Source of the DNA: CAZSAT01 sp964604675
GTDB taxonomy: Bacteria; Myxococcota_A; UBA796; CAJQPC01
Assembly: GCA_964604675.1 (NCBI GenBank)
Contig: CAZSAT010000039.1
Coordinates: 1-56,373, forward strand
DNA length: 56,373 nt
Direction of reading: 5' to 3'
The notes below the pieces were generated by a model. It was not told where the DNA came from, did not search any database, and worked only from the letters and a program-made list of their open reading frames with translations. Every line of letters begins with the position of its first letter. Position 1 is the first letter of the stretch. Shown here piece by piece: positions 41,954 to 51,041 of this stretch. Both the position numbers and the translations under genes were made by a program.

Positions 41954-43545
41954 GCCAGGAACGTTGGGACGTCGTCCTGCGCTTCCTGGGCGGCCCGCTC
42001 GCGCGGCAAGGCGACATCGTGTGCCGAGGGCCGGTGGTGCGCCTCGGTGCGGATCCGGGTCCAGGCGGGTTGAAGCTCGCCAACTACCGGGGGCTCGACG
42101 AACGCCAGGCGGTCATCACCGCGTACGCAGAGGGTCAGACCTCGCTGGCCCCCGTCGGCAACGCGCAGGTCCGGCTCGCACCCCACGAGCACGTGGACTG
42201 GACCGAGATCCTGCCGCTCGAGGGGCCGGCCTACCTGGAGCCCGGCTGTGCGTTCCACCTGGGTCCGCCCGGGCGAGGCGCCACCGTGCACTACGTGGAG
42301 ACCCGCCGGCTCGGAGTCTGGGAGGAGCGCGCGATCATCTCCGAGGCGGCGGCGGCGGGCCCCGTGGCCGGGCCTGCGCCCAGCGACGTCAAGGAGCTGC
42401 GCACCGACACCGGACGCCCCGCGTGGTTCATTCCGGTGATGTCGACGATCGCCGCTGGCATCGCGGCCGGGCTCGGCTTGCTCGCCGTCACGATCCTGCG
42501 CCCCGAGGTGCAGCGGCTCGGGCCGGTGGACGAGGGCATGGCGTCGTACGAGTTCGTCGAGCTGGACGCGCCCATCGATCCCGAGCTCCTCGAAGGGCTG
42601 AACCAGCCCTTCCACGACTTCGTGATGGCCCAGAACGCCGAGGCCGCGAAGAAGCCGAAGCTCCAGAACCCCGCGAACTGGGACCAGCGCTTGCTGGAGT
42701 TCGTCACGCGTTCAGCGGAGCTTCACCTCAAGGCCTGGGCGTTCTGGCGGACCCTGGACGAGAAGGTGGACGACTACGCCTACGTGGTCGATCGACTGCG
42801 TCGCGCGGGGCTGCCGGAGGTCTTCGCGGCGATCCCATACCAGGAGTCTCGCTACGACTCGAAGATCTGGTCCCCGGTGTGCGCCCGCGGCTACTGGCAG
42901 TTCATGCCGGAGGTCGCCCAGCGGGTGGGCGTGACGGTCAAGAACTGCAGCATGCCCGGTGGGGTCTCGTGGACCCCCACCTCGCCGGTGCCGCCGGCGG
43001 GGGTGTTGAAGAACGCCGAGTACGTCTCCAGCGAAGGCACCTGCAAGCTGACCACCTGCCAGGTCGACGAGCGCACCGAGCTCGAGGCGGCCACTGCGGG
43101 GGCGATCGAGACCCTCGGCGAGGCCTACGAAGACCCCACGCTCCGAGGCTCGGGCGCCGTGGTGCAGCTCGTCATCGCGAGCCACAACGCGGGCTACGAC
43201 GACGCGCGCTTCAGCGGCCGGAAGAAGGTCTACAACGTGCTGCCCGCCTACGAGCGATGGCTGGAGAAGACCGGCCTCGACACCGATCCGATGTTCTTCG
43301 GCCAGCAGATCACCTGCGAGGATGCCGCCTACGACAACAGCAACCCATGCGGGTCGATGCTGCACCGCGAGACCCAGCACTACAGCTACAACGTGCTCGC
43401 CCAGCACATGTTGGCCGTGTGCTACTACGCGACCAACTATGGCGGTCGCAGCGAGTTCCGAGACTGGTCGGCCTACACGGCTGAAGAGGCCTACTGCTCC
43501 CGCTTCCAGGTGCCACAGGCGGACGCGGTGAGGGAGCGCTCGTGA
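41950..43545 (+). CDS. FHA-like / transmembrane / lytic transglycosylase fusion protein
   Basis: 531 residues from GTG 41950. Residues ~8-115 resemble an FHA-type sandwich (VRLGADPGPGG, LANYRGLDERQAVI). One membrane helix lies at ~157-183. The C-terminal part is a SLT-like lytic transglycosylase: IPYQESRYDSKIWSP, with Glu as candidate catalytic acid (~297), ARGYWQFMP, then VQLVIASHNAGY and KVYNVLPAYERWL. The topology puts FHA in the cytoplasm and the muramidase in the periplasm, so phospho-binding could control peptidoglycan opening; that is inference. It overlaps both neighbours by four bases. Confidence 0.82.
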   Translation: MSQERWDVVLRFLGGPLARQGDIVCRGPVVRLGADPGPGGLKLANYRGLDERQAVITAYAEGQTSLAPVGNAQVRLAPHEHVDWTEILPLEGPAYLEPGCAFHLGPPGRGATVHYVETRRLGVWEERAIISEAAAAGPVAGPAPSDVKELRTDTGRPAWFIPVMSTIAAGIAAGLGLLAVTILRPEVQRLGPVDEGMASYEFVELDAPIDPELLEGLNQPFHDFVMAQNAEAAKKPKLQNPANWDQRLLEFVTRSAELHLKAWAFWRTLDEKVDDYAYVVDRLRRAGLPEVFAAIPYQESRYDSKIWSPVCARGYWQFMPEVAQRVGVTVKNCSMPGGVSWTPTSPVPPAGVLKNAEYVSSEGTCKLTTCQVDERTELEAATAGAIETLGEAYEDPTLRGSGAVVQLVIASHNAGYDDARFSGRKKVYNVLPAYERWLEKTGLDTDPMFFGQQITCEDAAYDNSNPCGSMLHRETQHYSYNVLAQHMLAVCYYATNYGGRSEFRDWSAYTAEEAYCSRFQVPQADAVRERS

Positions 43546-44264
43546 CCCTCCCCGGACCCCGCGGCTGGGTGGTCGGCGCGTCCCTGTTGATCCTCACCGG
43601 CGCCAACGCCTACCTCGTCATGGAGGAAGAGGTCTACTCGCTCGAAGGCGGGACCTCCCACACGCTCAGCACCGACGATCCGCTCCTCGGGCTGCGCTAC
43701 GAAGCCAGCCAACGCCGCTCCAACTTCGCGGCCTTCGGGCTCACGGGTGCGCTGCTCGATCGCACCCTGTCCCGCGCCGAGAGCCTGAACGGTCGGTACC
43801 AGGACAAGATCTACACCTTGTTGATGAACGCGGGCGACCCGGAGGGCGTGGCCGACGCCCTGTGTGGGCTGGGGAGCGGCGCGCGCCCCCGCTACGGCGC
43901 GCTGCCGTACCTGGTCGCGGAAGAAGGCAGCCGCAGGCCGGTAGACCCGGGCGCCCTGGCCGGCATCACGGCGGATCCGTGGGTCGATCTCGCCCCGGTG
44001 GACGGGGTGTACGAGATCATCGAGCTCGACGAGGAGCGCCAGAAGGACGCCACCGTGATGGCCCTGGCGGCCATCTTGTTGGGCCAGGAACAGCTCGCGC
44101 TCGAGGGCAAGACCCCGTGGGGGCGCGGCTTGTTGGCCACCTGGTCCTTTGCCGACGTCACCGGGACCTACCCCGGGATCGACGAGCGGGTGAGCGACTA
44201 CCTGGCGCTCCTCCATGTGGTGGTGGAGGTGGCCCAGGAAGAGGGCGGATTCTGCTCCGACTGA
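43542..44264 (+). CDS. Membrane-anchored protein of unknown function
   Basis: 240 residues from GTG 43542, overlapping the preceding stop. An N-terminal hydrophobic segment (WVVGASLLILTGANAYLVM) acts as signal anchor. The rest is a mixed helical domain without recognised motifs; two cysteines occur (~107 and ~238). Position directly after the FHA/transglycosylase gene and before a kinase suggests a part of the same envelope-linked set. Confidence 0.65.
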   Translation: MTLPGPRGWVVGASLLILTGANAYLVMEEEVYSLEGGTSHTLSTDDPLLGLRYEASQRRSNFAAFGLTGALLDRTLSRAESLNGRYQDKIYTLLMNAGDPEGVADALCGLGSGARPRYGALPYLVAEEGSRRPVDPGALAGITADPWVDLAPVDGVYEIIELDEERQKDATVMALAAILLGQEQLALEGKTPWGRGLLATWSFADVTGTYPGIDERVSDYLALLHVVVEVAQEEGGFCSD

Positions 44265-44274
44265 GCCTCCGCGC

Positions 44275-44280
44275 TATACT
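44275..44280 (+). promoter_or_regulatory. Candidate -10 element (TATACT)
   Basis: TATACT in GCTATACTTC, 30 bases before the TTG start of the second kinase. It is the closest of the five elements to a standard -10 box. Confidence 0.38.
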
Positions 44281-44304
44281 TCGCGCGGTTCCGGAGACTC
44301 CGTT

Positions 44305-46506
44305 TTGGCCCAGGCTCGCCGAAGCTTCCGCTTCATCAAGGAGCTCGCCGAAGGCGGCTTCGGCAAGGTCTACCTGGCCGAGATGAACACGGGCGACAAC
44401 TTCTCGTCGGTCGTCGCGATCAAGATCCTCCACGGCAAGTGGCAGGACCACGACGAGATCGTGATGCGGTCCCGCGATGAGGCCCGCCTGTTGGGCCGGC
44501 TGCGCCACCGCAACATCGTCCGTGTGGAGGATCTGACCTCGATCAACGGCCAGTGCGCCGTGATCATGGAGTACCTCGAGGGCGTGGACCTCAAGGAGGT
44601 CTCGTCGTTCCTCGCGCAAAAGGGCGAGGACTTTCCGATCCGCGCCGCGTTGGAGATCACCGCCCAGATCGCCAGCGCGCTGGAGGCCGCGTACAACCAC
44701 ATCCCCCTCCAGGGGGGTGAGCCGCTCCGCTTGATCCACCGCGACATCAAGCCGTCCAACGCGATGATCACCGCGGGCGGCGACGTCAAGCTGCTCGACT
44801 TCGGCACGGCACGGGCCAACTTCGACACCCGGGAGGCCAAGACCCGCGCGCTGGCCTTCGGTTCACAGGCCTACATGGCGCCGGAACGGATCATGGGCGA
44901 TCCGGACACGCCGGCGGCCGACATCTTCTCGCTGGGCGTGTCGCTGTACGAGCTCTTGAGCGGCGGCGCCTACGGCAAGATCCACATGCGGCCGGAGCGC
45001 TACGAGGAGACCCTCGACCAGCGGCTCGCCGATCTCGACCTGGGCGACGCGCTCGCCGCGGAGCTGATGGACGAGGCCTATGCCGTGCTCCGTCTGATGC
45101 TGGCCTACGAGCCCGAGGACCGGCCCCAGGCGGGGGTGGTGGTCGAGCTCATGGAAGCCCTGGCCGAGGCCTGCACCGACATGGGGCTCCGCCGGTTCTG
45201 CCGCGCCAACGTGCGCGATGCGATGGACGCCGATCCGCACGAGGGTCCGGCCGATGATCCCTTCACCGGAACGGTGGTCTTCGAGGACGCGAGCCAGCCC
45301 TTCGACGCCATGGGCGCGCCGCAGACCACCGGCGAGGTCGCTGACGCGCCCGCCGATGGCAGCACCTTCTTCACGGAGATGGAGCGCGCGCACAGCAGCG
45401 GGGACTCCGACGCGGGCGCGCCTCCGCCGGAGCACGAAGACGAGCTCGAAGGGTCCGAAGACCACGCGCCGGCGCGGGACAGCGGTGAGCCCGCCGGGCA
45501 AGAGCTGGCCGAGGCCGCGCCAGACGGCCCGCCTCCGGAAGCACCGGAGCCCTCCGTGCCCGAGACCTGGGCCCCCGAGGCCGAGGAAGCCGCGGAAGAC
45601 CCCGACGAGGAAGAACCCGTCTCGTTCTCGTACGCGGACTACGCGGCGAAGCTCAGCGAGAGCGGGTCCACGGAGGCCTCCGACGCCGAGGACGATCGCG
45701 GTCCCGCGCCGGACGAGGACTCCGACGAGCACGACGCAGGCTACGACGCCGCAGGCGACGACGACGAGGAGGATCCGGACACGGCCGAGGTCGATCCTCC
45801 AGATCCGGTCGCCTTGCCGACGGTCGACACCCAACTGGTCGACACGGGCGTGGCGAGCGGCCCCGTGGCCAGTCCCGTGGAGGACGACGAGCCGGCTGGC
45901 TACACGCCGCCGGTCGCCGCGCCGCCTCCGCCAACTCCTGCACCTCCGAGCACGGGCGGTGGCAAGGGCAAGCTCATCGCGCTCGCGCTGGTGGGACTGA
46001 TCGCCGTCGGCGGCGGCATCGGCTTCGCCATCACCCAGTCGAACAAGCCCGACACCGATCCTCCCCCGGCCGTCGCGACCGCGCCGGCGCCGGAGCCCGA
46101 GCCCGAGCCGCCTGCACCGGAGCCCGTGGTCGAAGAGGTCGTCGAGGAGGTAGAGGAGGTCGAGGACACGGCGGTTGCCGAAGAGGTCGAGGAGGTCGAG
46201 GAGGTCGAAGAGGCTTCGTCTGGCACCGAGCTCGCCAGGCCGGACGGCGTGGGCAGCGCCAAGGTGAACGTCGTGCCGATCGGCGGCGCCGAGTTCATGA
46301 TCACCAACACCTACGGCACCACCAAGACCTGGGACGGCAAGGGCTTCGCCTGGTCGCTGAACGGCATACCGGGCGGGGAGTATTGGGTGAAGATCACCAG
46401 GGAAGGGTCCGAGATCTGGAAGAAGATGGTGGTCGAGAAGGACAAGACCTGCCAATTCAAGTACACGGTGGACTCCAAGAGCTGGGACGCGTTGGGATGC
46501 GGATGA
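44305..46506 (+). CDS. Membrane-anchored Hanks-type Ser/Thr protein kinase
   Basis: 733 residues from TTG 44305 (GGAG at 44293-44296); the frame is open further upstream but the extra residues overlap the previous gene. The kinase domain is complete: GGFGKVY, VAIK, HRDIKPSN (~145), DFGTA (~165), APERIM (~192). A long acidic linker (~320-550) leads to a single membrane helix (~557-577), a Glu/Val-rich stretch (VEEVVEEVEEVEDT type) and a C-terminal domain of ~80 residues that looks PEGA-like (VNVVPIGGAEFMITN, LNGIPGGEYWVKIT). Same layout and same start codon as the kinase at 4473. Confidence 0.92.
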   Translation: MAQARRSFRFIKELAEGGFGKVYLAEMNTGDNFSSVVAIKILHGKWQDHDEIVMRSRDEARLLGRLRHRNIVRVEDLTSINGQCAVIMEYLEGVDLKEVSSFLAQKGEDFPIRAALEITAQIASALEAAYNHIPLQGGEPLRLIHRDIKPSNAMITAGGDVKLLDFGTARANFDTREAKTRALAFGSQAYMAPERIMGDPDTPAADIFSLGVSLYELLSGGAYGKIHMRPERYEETLDQRLADLDLGDALAAELMDEAYAVLRLMLAYEPEDRPQAGVVVELMEALAEACTDMGLRRFCRANVRDAMDADPHEGPADDPFTGTVVFEDASQPFDAMGAPQTTGEVADAPADGSTFFTEMERAHSSGDSDAGAPPPEHEDELEGSEDHAPARDSGEPAGQELAEAAPDGPPPEAPEPSVPETWAPEAEEAAEDPDEEEPVSFSYADYAAKLSESGSTEASDAEDDRGPAPDEDSDEHDAGYDAAGDDDEEDPDTAEVDPPDPVALPTVDTQLVDTGVASGPVASPVEDDEPAGYTPPVAAPPPPTPAPPSTGGGKGKLIALALVGLIAVGGGIGFAITQSNKPDTDPPPAVATAPAPEPEPEPPAPEPVVEEVVEEVEEVEDTAVAEEVEEVEEVEEASSGTELARPDGVGSAKVNVVPIGGAEFMITNTYGTTKTWDGKGFAWSLNGIPGGEYWVKITREGSEIWKKMVVEKDKTCQFKYTVDSKSWDALGCG

Positions 46507-47402
46507 AGAACTGGACGGCCGCGCTGGCCACCTGCGTGCTCGCCACGCCTGCCTGGGCCGGCCCGGTCGAGAAGACCGACGAGGCCCTCGCCGCCATCCA
46601 GAATGGGGACGCGGTCACCGCCCGGACGCTGCTGCAGGCCGCAGGAGAGGCCGCCCTCGCCTCGGAGGTGGTGGTCGAAGCCGGCGTGCTGGCGCGCATC
46701 GAGTACCTGGCCGGCATCCTCGAGTACTACGACGGCGACCGGGACGAAGCGTCGCTGGCCGCGTGGAGGCGCGCGCTCACCCACGATCCCGCGTTCGAGT
46801 GGGACGTCACGCTGGTGGTCGACTCCGATCCGCAGAACGCGTTCGAGGCGCTCCGCGCGGAGGTCAGCTCCAAGAGCCAGAACCCCTCGGGTGTCCCCGA
46901 GGACACGCAAGGTGCAGTGGTCTACGTCGACGGCGCCATCACCCGCGACTACGACCTCGTGCGTCCTGGGCGGCACCTCGTGCAAGTGCTGTGTCCTGGC
47001 GACACGCTGGAGGCCTCCTGGCACGACTTCGGCGACCCGCCGGACTACCTCGCGAGCTGCGGCCTCGAGCCGGCTGAGCCGGAGAAGGAGTCGGGCGACG
47101 TGAACGTGGCCCGCCTCGCCCTGTTGGGGGCCGGTGGCGCGCTCCTCGCCGGAGGCACAGCCGCCAACTTCCTCTGGGTGAACCCCAAGTGGGAGACGGT
47201 GGAGGCACTCCAGGACCGCGAGGCGCTGTCGGTCACCCCCTCGGAGGCCGAAGCGGCCGCGAGTGCCTTCAACGCTGCGCGCTGGTCCACCGTCGGACTG
47301 CTCGGCGGTGGTGTGGCGCTGGTGGGTGTCAGCTTCCTGGTCGATGCTCCTGTGACCCTGGCCCCCACGGGTCGGGGACTGGTGATCCTCGGCGACTTCT
47401 GA
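46503..47402 (+). CDS. Secreted protein with helical N-terminal part and PEGA-like segment
   Basis: 299 residues from ATG 46503, overlapping the kinase stop (ATGA); an ATG two codons earlier is also possible. A signal peptide (MKNWTAALATCVLATPAWA) is cleaved before GPVEK. Residues ~20-110 are TPR-like helices; ~125-185 includes GAVVYVDGAITRDYDLVRPGRHLVQVLCPGD, a PEGA-like beta segment. Two hydrophobic stretches near the end (LALLGAGGALLAGGTAANFLW and TVGLLGGGVALVGVSFLV) may be membrane helices. Such proteins often accompany myxobacterial kinases and may be a ligand or partner of the adjacent kinase. Confidence 0.72.
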   Translation: MKNWTAALATCVLATPAWAGPVEKTDEALAAIQNGDAVTARTLLQAAGEAALASEVVVEAGVLARIEYLAGILEYYDGDRDEASLAAWRRALTHDPAFEWDVTLVVDSDPQNAFEALRAEVSSKSQNPSGVPEDTQGAVVYVDGAITRDYDLVRPGRHLVQVLCPGDTLEASWHDFGDPPDYLASCGLEPAEPEKESGDVNVARLALLGAGGALLAGGTAANFLWVNPKWETVEALQDREALSVTPSEAEAAASAFNAARWSTVGLLGGGVALVGVSFLVDAPVTLAPTGRGLVILGDF

Positions 47403-47505
47403 GCTGACGGACCTTCGCCGTCGGCTGGAGGCGCTTCGGCGCGCCGACCGCCCGCTCGAGGGACGGGAGCTGGCCCTCGCTGCCGCCGACGACCCCGTCG
47501 TCGCC

Positions 47506-48033
47506 GTGAACCTGGTCGGTCTGGAGCTCGATCTCGGCCTCTGGGACGAGGCGCGTCGACGGGGAGAGCGTCTGGTGGCGGAAGCCGACGGTCCCCTCCT
47601 GGTGCTCGCGCTGGACGCGCTCGCGGGGGTGCTGGTGGCGCAGGCCGATCGCCTGGCGCTCGCGCGCGTGGTCGCCATCCTGGAGGAGGAAGCCAACGGG
47701 CTGGCGGGAAACGCCGCGGTGTACCGGGCCGCCCAGCTGGCGCGCCTGTCGCACCGGCCCGAGGCCACGCTGGAGCTGCTCGCCGGACTCGTCCTGCCCG
47801 AAGCACCTGCGTTCGAGGGCCTGGCCCTGGCTGGTCGGAGCCTGGCGGCAGAGATCCAGAACGACGCCGACGAGCTGGAACGCGTGGCGCGTTCCTGGCG
47901 GGATCTCGGGCGGCATGCGAACGCCATCCGCTGCCTCTCGTTGGCTGGACGGCTCCCCGATCGCGCCGCTGCGATCGCCTGGGCAGAGGAGCGTGGCTTG
48001 CGCCCCCTCGCAGACGAGCTCCGTAGGGGTTAG
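47506..48033 (+). CDS. Helical repeat (TPR-like) protein
   Basis: 175 residues from GTG 47506. The whole chain is Ala/Leu/Arg-rich and helical, with a repeat-like periodicity (GLWDEARRRGERLVAEADGPLLVLALDALAGVL). The frame continues upstream to 47386 with the same character (LRRRLEALRRADRPLEGRELALAAADDP), and a CTG at 47404 could be the real start, right after the previous stop. If so, the protein is 34 residues longer. No signal peptide is seen. Probably the last gene of the kinase operon. Confidence 0.6.
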   Translation: MNLVGLELDLGLWDEARRRGERLVAEADGPLLVLALDALAGVLVAQADRLALARVVAILEEEANGLAGNAAVYRAAQLARLSHRPEATLELLAGLVLPEAPAFEGLALAGRSLAAEIQNDADELERVARSWRDLGRHANAIRCLSLAGRLPDRAAAIAWAEERGLRPLADELRRG

Positions 48034-48053
48034 CTCTGGGGCTCTTCGTATCG

Positions 48054-48067
48054 GGCGCGGAAGCGCC
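48054..48067 (+). promoter_or_regulatory. Hairpin before small basic gene (GGCGC-GGAA-GCGCC)
   Basis: Perfect 5-base stem with a GGAA tetraloop, followed by GGGAG and TTTTT. The GGGAG is the ribosome-binding site of the next gene, so the hairpin could be a weak terminator for the upstream operon, a leader structure, or both. Confidence 0.3.
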
Positions 48068-48079
48068 GGGAGTTTTTCG

Positions 48080-48175
48080 ATGGCCAAGGGCAGCAGCACC
48101 AAGAAGATGCGTCAGCGCAAGGGTCAGGTCGCCAAGAAGCGGCGCCTGAAGGCCAAGAAGGCCGCCACGAGCTGA
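48080..48175 (+). CDS. 31-residue highly basic protein
   Basis: Sequence begins MAKGSSTKKMRQRKGQVAKK and continues with Arg, Lys and Ala only, apart from two Leu, a Thr and a Ser. About half of the residues are Lys or Arg. GGGAG at 48068-48072 is a good ribosome-binding site. The composition is that of small ribosome- or nucleic-acid-associated proteins; it is not a match I can name. It would be missed by annotation that ignores very short genes. Confidence 0.6.
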   Translation: MAKGSSTKKMRQRKGQVAKKRRLKAKKAATS

Positions 48176-48182
48176 CGCGACC

Positions 48183-48198
48183 GGCGCCTTCGGGCGCC
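48183..48198. terminator. UUCG-loop hairpin between converging genes
   Basis: GGCGCC-TTCG-GGCGCC, a perfect 6-base stem with the stable TTCG tetraloop, in the 26-base gap between the basic protein gene (+) and the oxidoreductase gene (-). No T-run follows on either strand, so it is a bidirectional terminator candidate or a 3-prime end stabiliser. Confidence 0.45.
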
Positions 48199-48201
48199 CG
48201 C

Positions 48202-49305
48202 TCAAGCGAGCAGCATCCCCCATCCCAGGCCGAGCAGTCGCCCCAGTCCGATCGCGCTGGGAGCGAGGCTGCCGTCGTTCACGCCGAGCACCTGGCTGAA
48301 GGTGTCCGGCCTGGCGGCGAGCGCTGCGACCAGCCGCCGACGTAGCCACGGCCGTCGTTCCGCCACCAACATGGCCTCCGCCAGCGCCATGGGAACCCGG
48401 GCGATGCGGCGGTGCGCCGCCGCGTAGCGAGCCAGCTCACCCGACGCTGTCGCGTCCGCCAGAGCGAGGGCCTGTTCGAAGGCGAGCGACAGCCCCTCCC
48501 CGGTGAGCGCGTCGAGGTAGCCGCTGGCGTCCCCGACGAGCGCAACGCCGGGCGTGATCACCGCTCGAACACGCTGGTGGAGTGGTCCTGCGCCCCGGAC
48601 CGTCGAGTCGTCGGGTGCCTGGCCGAGCCGCCGCCGGAGCGCCGGGAACGCGTCCAGCAAGGTGTCGAAGCGCGCCTTCCGTCCCGACCAGAGCAGAGCG
48701 ACCCCCACCCGGCTGGGGCCCGCAGGGGTGACGTAGGCTTGCACGTCGTCTCGGAACCAGACCTCCACGCGGTCGCTCCATGGCGCGACCGCCACGTGCT
48801 TTCGAAGCCCGAAGCGCTCGTAGCGGCCTGGCACGGCGTCGAGGCCCGCCCACCGGCGGACCTGGCTGTGGAGGCCGTCTGCGCCCACGACGAGGTCGCC
48901 GAGCACGGCCCCCTGCTCGGTCTGCACGCCACCGTCGACCAGACCCGTGACGCGGGTGGTCCAGCGAAGCTCGGCCCCGACCGCCTGGGCCCGAGCGACC
49001 ATCGCCTCGTGCAGGTGCCTGCGCCGCACCCCCAGGCCCTCGCCCATGGGAAAGGGCGCGTCGGCGACGAGGTCGCCATCGATGAAGCGCAACCCGCGGA
49101 AGGGAGCGACGCCATCGGAGTCCACCTGCACCCCGAGCTCGTCCTCCAGGAGGCGGCGGCCCCGCGGCATCAAGCCCTCGCCGCACGCCTTGTCGATGGG
49201 GGGCGTGGCGGCGTCCAGGACGCAGACGTCGAGGTCGTGCATGCGCGCGGCGATGGCGGTGGCGAGCCCAGCCGGCCCGCCCCCAACCACCACCAGCCGG
49301 CTCAT
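48202..49305 (-). CDS. FAD-dependent oxidoreductase of phenolic-lipid operon
   Basis: 367 residues from ATG 49305; this overlaps the upstream stop by four bases (ATGA). A GxGxxG dinucleotide-binding motif sits at the N-terminus (VVGGGPAGLATA). Later landmarks are a GADG-like VVGADGLHSQVRRW (~150) and the FAD GD motif GVALVGDASGYLDALTGEGLSLAFEQ (~270). It belongs to the geranylgeranyl-reductase/aromatic hydroxylase type of flavoproteins. In type III PKS operons such enzymes hydroxylate the phenolic ring to quinones or hydroquinones. Last gene of the operon. Confidence 0.85.
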   Translation of the reverse strand: MSRLVVVGGGPAGLATAIAARMHDLDVCVLDAATPPIDKACGEGLMPRGRRLLEDELGVQVDSDGVAPFRGLRFIDGDLVADAPFPMGEGLGVRRRHLHEAMVARAQAVGAELRWTTRVTGLVDGGVQTEQGAVLGDLVVGADGLHSQVRRWAGLDAVPGRYERFGLRKHVAVAPWSDRVEVWFRDDVQAYVTPAGPSRVGVALLWSGRKARFDTLLDAFPALRRRLGQAPDDSTVRGAGPLHQRVRAVITPGVALVGDASGYLDALTGEGLSLAFEQALALADATASGELARYAAAHRRIARVPMALAEAMLVAERRPWLRRRLVAALAARPDTFSQVLGVNDGSLAPSAIGLGRLLGLGWGMLLA

Positions 49306-51041
49306 CGGCGCCTGGCCCAGGCCCGCGCGTACGCGGCCGCGCTCTTGGCGAAGACCCCTGCGATCAAGAGCGGGGTGACGGCACCGGGCGAGGTGAGCTC
49401 GCCCGCCAGGTGCCGGCGAAGCGCCTCGCCTCGCCGGATCTTGCCGCTGCTCGTGCGGGGCAGGGTGCCCGGGGGAAGCACCAGCACGGCGTCGGGCCGC
49501 AGGCTGGTCCTGCGCAGGATGGCCTCCGCCGCGAGCCCCGGCATCGCGTCCCGCTCGTCCTCGGTGGCGTCGCGGGCGTGCTCGACGAACACCAGCAGGG
49601 CCTCGTGATCGGCGCCCTCCGGCAGGAAGCTGGCGGCCGCGGCGCAGCCGGTTCGAACACCGGCCACGTGATCGACCGCCTGCTCCACCTCGTGCGGCGC
49701 GTGGTTGCGTCCGCGCAGGATCAGCAGGTCCTTGGCGCGGCCCGTCAGGTAGAGCTGGTCGTCGTGGAGGAAGCCGACGTCGCCGGTGTCGAGCCAGCCG
49801 TCGACCAGGGCCCGTCGGGTCGCTTCGTCCCGCCCGAGGTAGCCCTCCATCAGCGACGGTCCGCGTGCCCACACCCGGCCGGTGCGGTCGGGCGGCAGGG
49901 TTCCTTGTTCGCCCCTCACCTCGATCTCGAAGCCGGGCAGGGGCGCGCCCACGCTGACCAGCTCGACCCCGTTCGGGTCGGGTTCGGCCGTGCCCAGGGA
50001 CAGCTGCTCCCGGTCGAAACGGGTCGCGACGAAGGGTTGGTCCGGGGCGCTGAAGCTCACCGCGAGGGCCGCCTCGGACAAGCCGTAGACGGGCGTCAGC
50101 GCCTCCGGACGCAGTCCCCAGGGCGCGAAGCGTTGCACGAACGCCCGCAAGGTGGCGGGAGCCACCGGCTCGGCGCCGTTGAGCGCCATGCGCCAGTGGC
50201 TGAGGTCCACGCCGTCGAGCTCGTCGTCGCGCACGCGCTCCACGCACAGCGCATACGCGAAGTTCGGCGCCGGCGAGACCACGGCGCGGCTCCGCGACAA
50301 CGCGCGCAACCACAGCGCCGGCTTGGCGACGAAGGCTTCCGGGGGCAGCAGGGTCAGGTCGCGCACGGCCACCAGAGCGGGGAACACACAGCCCACGAGC
50401 CCCATGTCGTGGTACAGCGGCAGCCAGGAGCAGCCAGCGCGGGGGACGTCGCCTTCGTCGCGCACGCTGAAGATCCCGTCGAGCAGGGTGCGGGTCTGGG
50501 CGAGCAGCGCCCGATGGCTCAACGCCACGGGCTTCGGGTCCACCGTGGTGCCCGACGAGAACTGCACGAGGCCGAGGGCCGACGGCGGTGTGTGCACGGG
50601 TCGGAGCGTGCCCTGCGGGAGGGCTCCAACGCCGTGTGCGCGCAGGCCGCTGGCTTCGAGCGTGGGGCCGAGCACGCGCCGAACCCGGGCATCGGCCAGC
50701 ACCAGCTTTGCGCCCGCCGCGGCGAGCATGCGAGCCGTTCGCACGTGGTACGCATCCATCCGGCCGAGCCGGACCGGCGGGTACAGCGGCACCGGCACGG
50801 CGCCGGCCAGCAACGCTCCGAAGAAGGCCGAGAAGAAGTCCGGCCCGGTGGGGAAGATCAGGGCGACCCGCTGCCCGGGCGCGATGCCCAGACCCTGCAG
50901 CCCGGCCGCCACGCCGCTGGCGCGCGCATGGACCTCCTGCCAGGTCAAGAAGGTCTCTCGCTCCCGGCGGTCGAGCAGGCGCAGGCCGAAGCGGGTGCTC
51001 TCCGACGCCAGGCTGAGCGCTTCGCCGAGGGTCTCACCCAC
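49302..51041 (-). CDS. Fatty acyl-AMP ligase (FAAL/acyl-CoA synthetase-like)
   Basis: 579 residues, normal for FAALs. Adenylation motifs: LVQFSSGTTVDPKPVALSH (P-loop), YHDMGLVGCVFP, VYGLSEAALAVSF, and DTGDVGFLHDDQLYLTGRAKDLLILRGRNHAP (hinge). The C-terminal domain includes PRTSSGKIRR. It activates a long-chain fatty acid as acyl-AMP and loads the acyl carrier protein encoded just upstream, feeding the starter to the type III PKS. It overlaps the carrier protein gene by 8 bases. Confidence 0.9.
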   Translation of the reverse strand: MGETLGEALSLASESTRFGLRLLDRRERETFLTWQEVHARASGVAAGLQGLGIAPGQRVALIFPTGPDFFSAFFGALLAGAVPVPLYPPVRLGRMDAYHVRTARMLAAAGAKLVLADARVRRVLGPTLEASGLRAHGVGALPQGTLRPVHTPPSALGLVQFSSGTTVDPKPVALSHRALLAQTRTLLDGIFSVRDEGDVPRAGCSWLPLYHDMGLVGCVFPALVAVRDLTLLPPEAFVAKPALWLRALSRSRAVVSPAPNFAYALCVERVRDDELDGVDLSHWRMALNGAEPVAPATLRAFVQRFAPWGLRPEALTPVYGLSEAALAVSFSAPDQPFVATRFDREQLSLGTAEPDPNGVELVSVGAPLPGFEIEVRGEQGTLPPDRTGRVWARGPSLMEGYLGRDEATRRALVDGWLDTGDVGFLHDDQLYLTGRAKDLLILRGRNHAPHEVEQAVDHVAGVRTGCAAAASFLPEGADHEALLVFVEHARDATEDERDAMPGLAAEAILRRTSLRPDAVLVLPPGTLPRTSSGKIRRGEALRRHLAGELTSPGAVTPLLIAGVFAKSAAAYARAWARRR

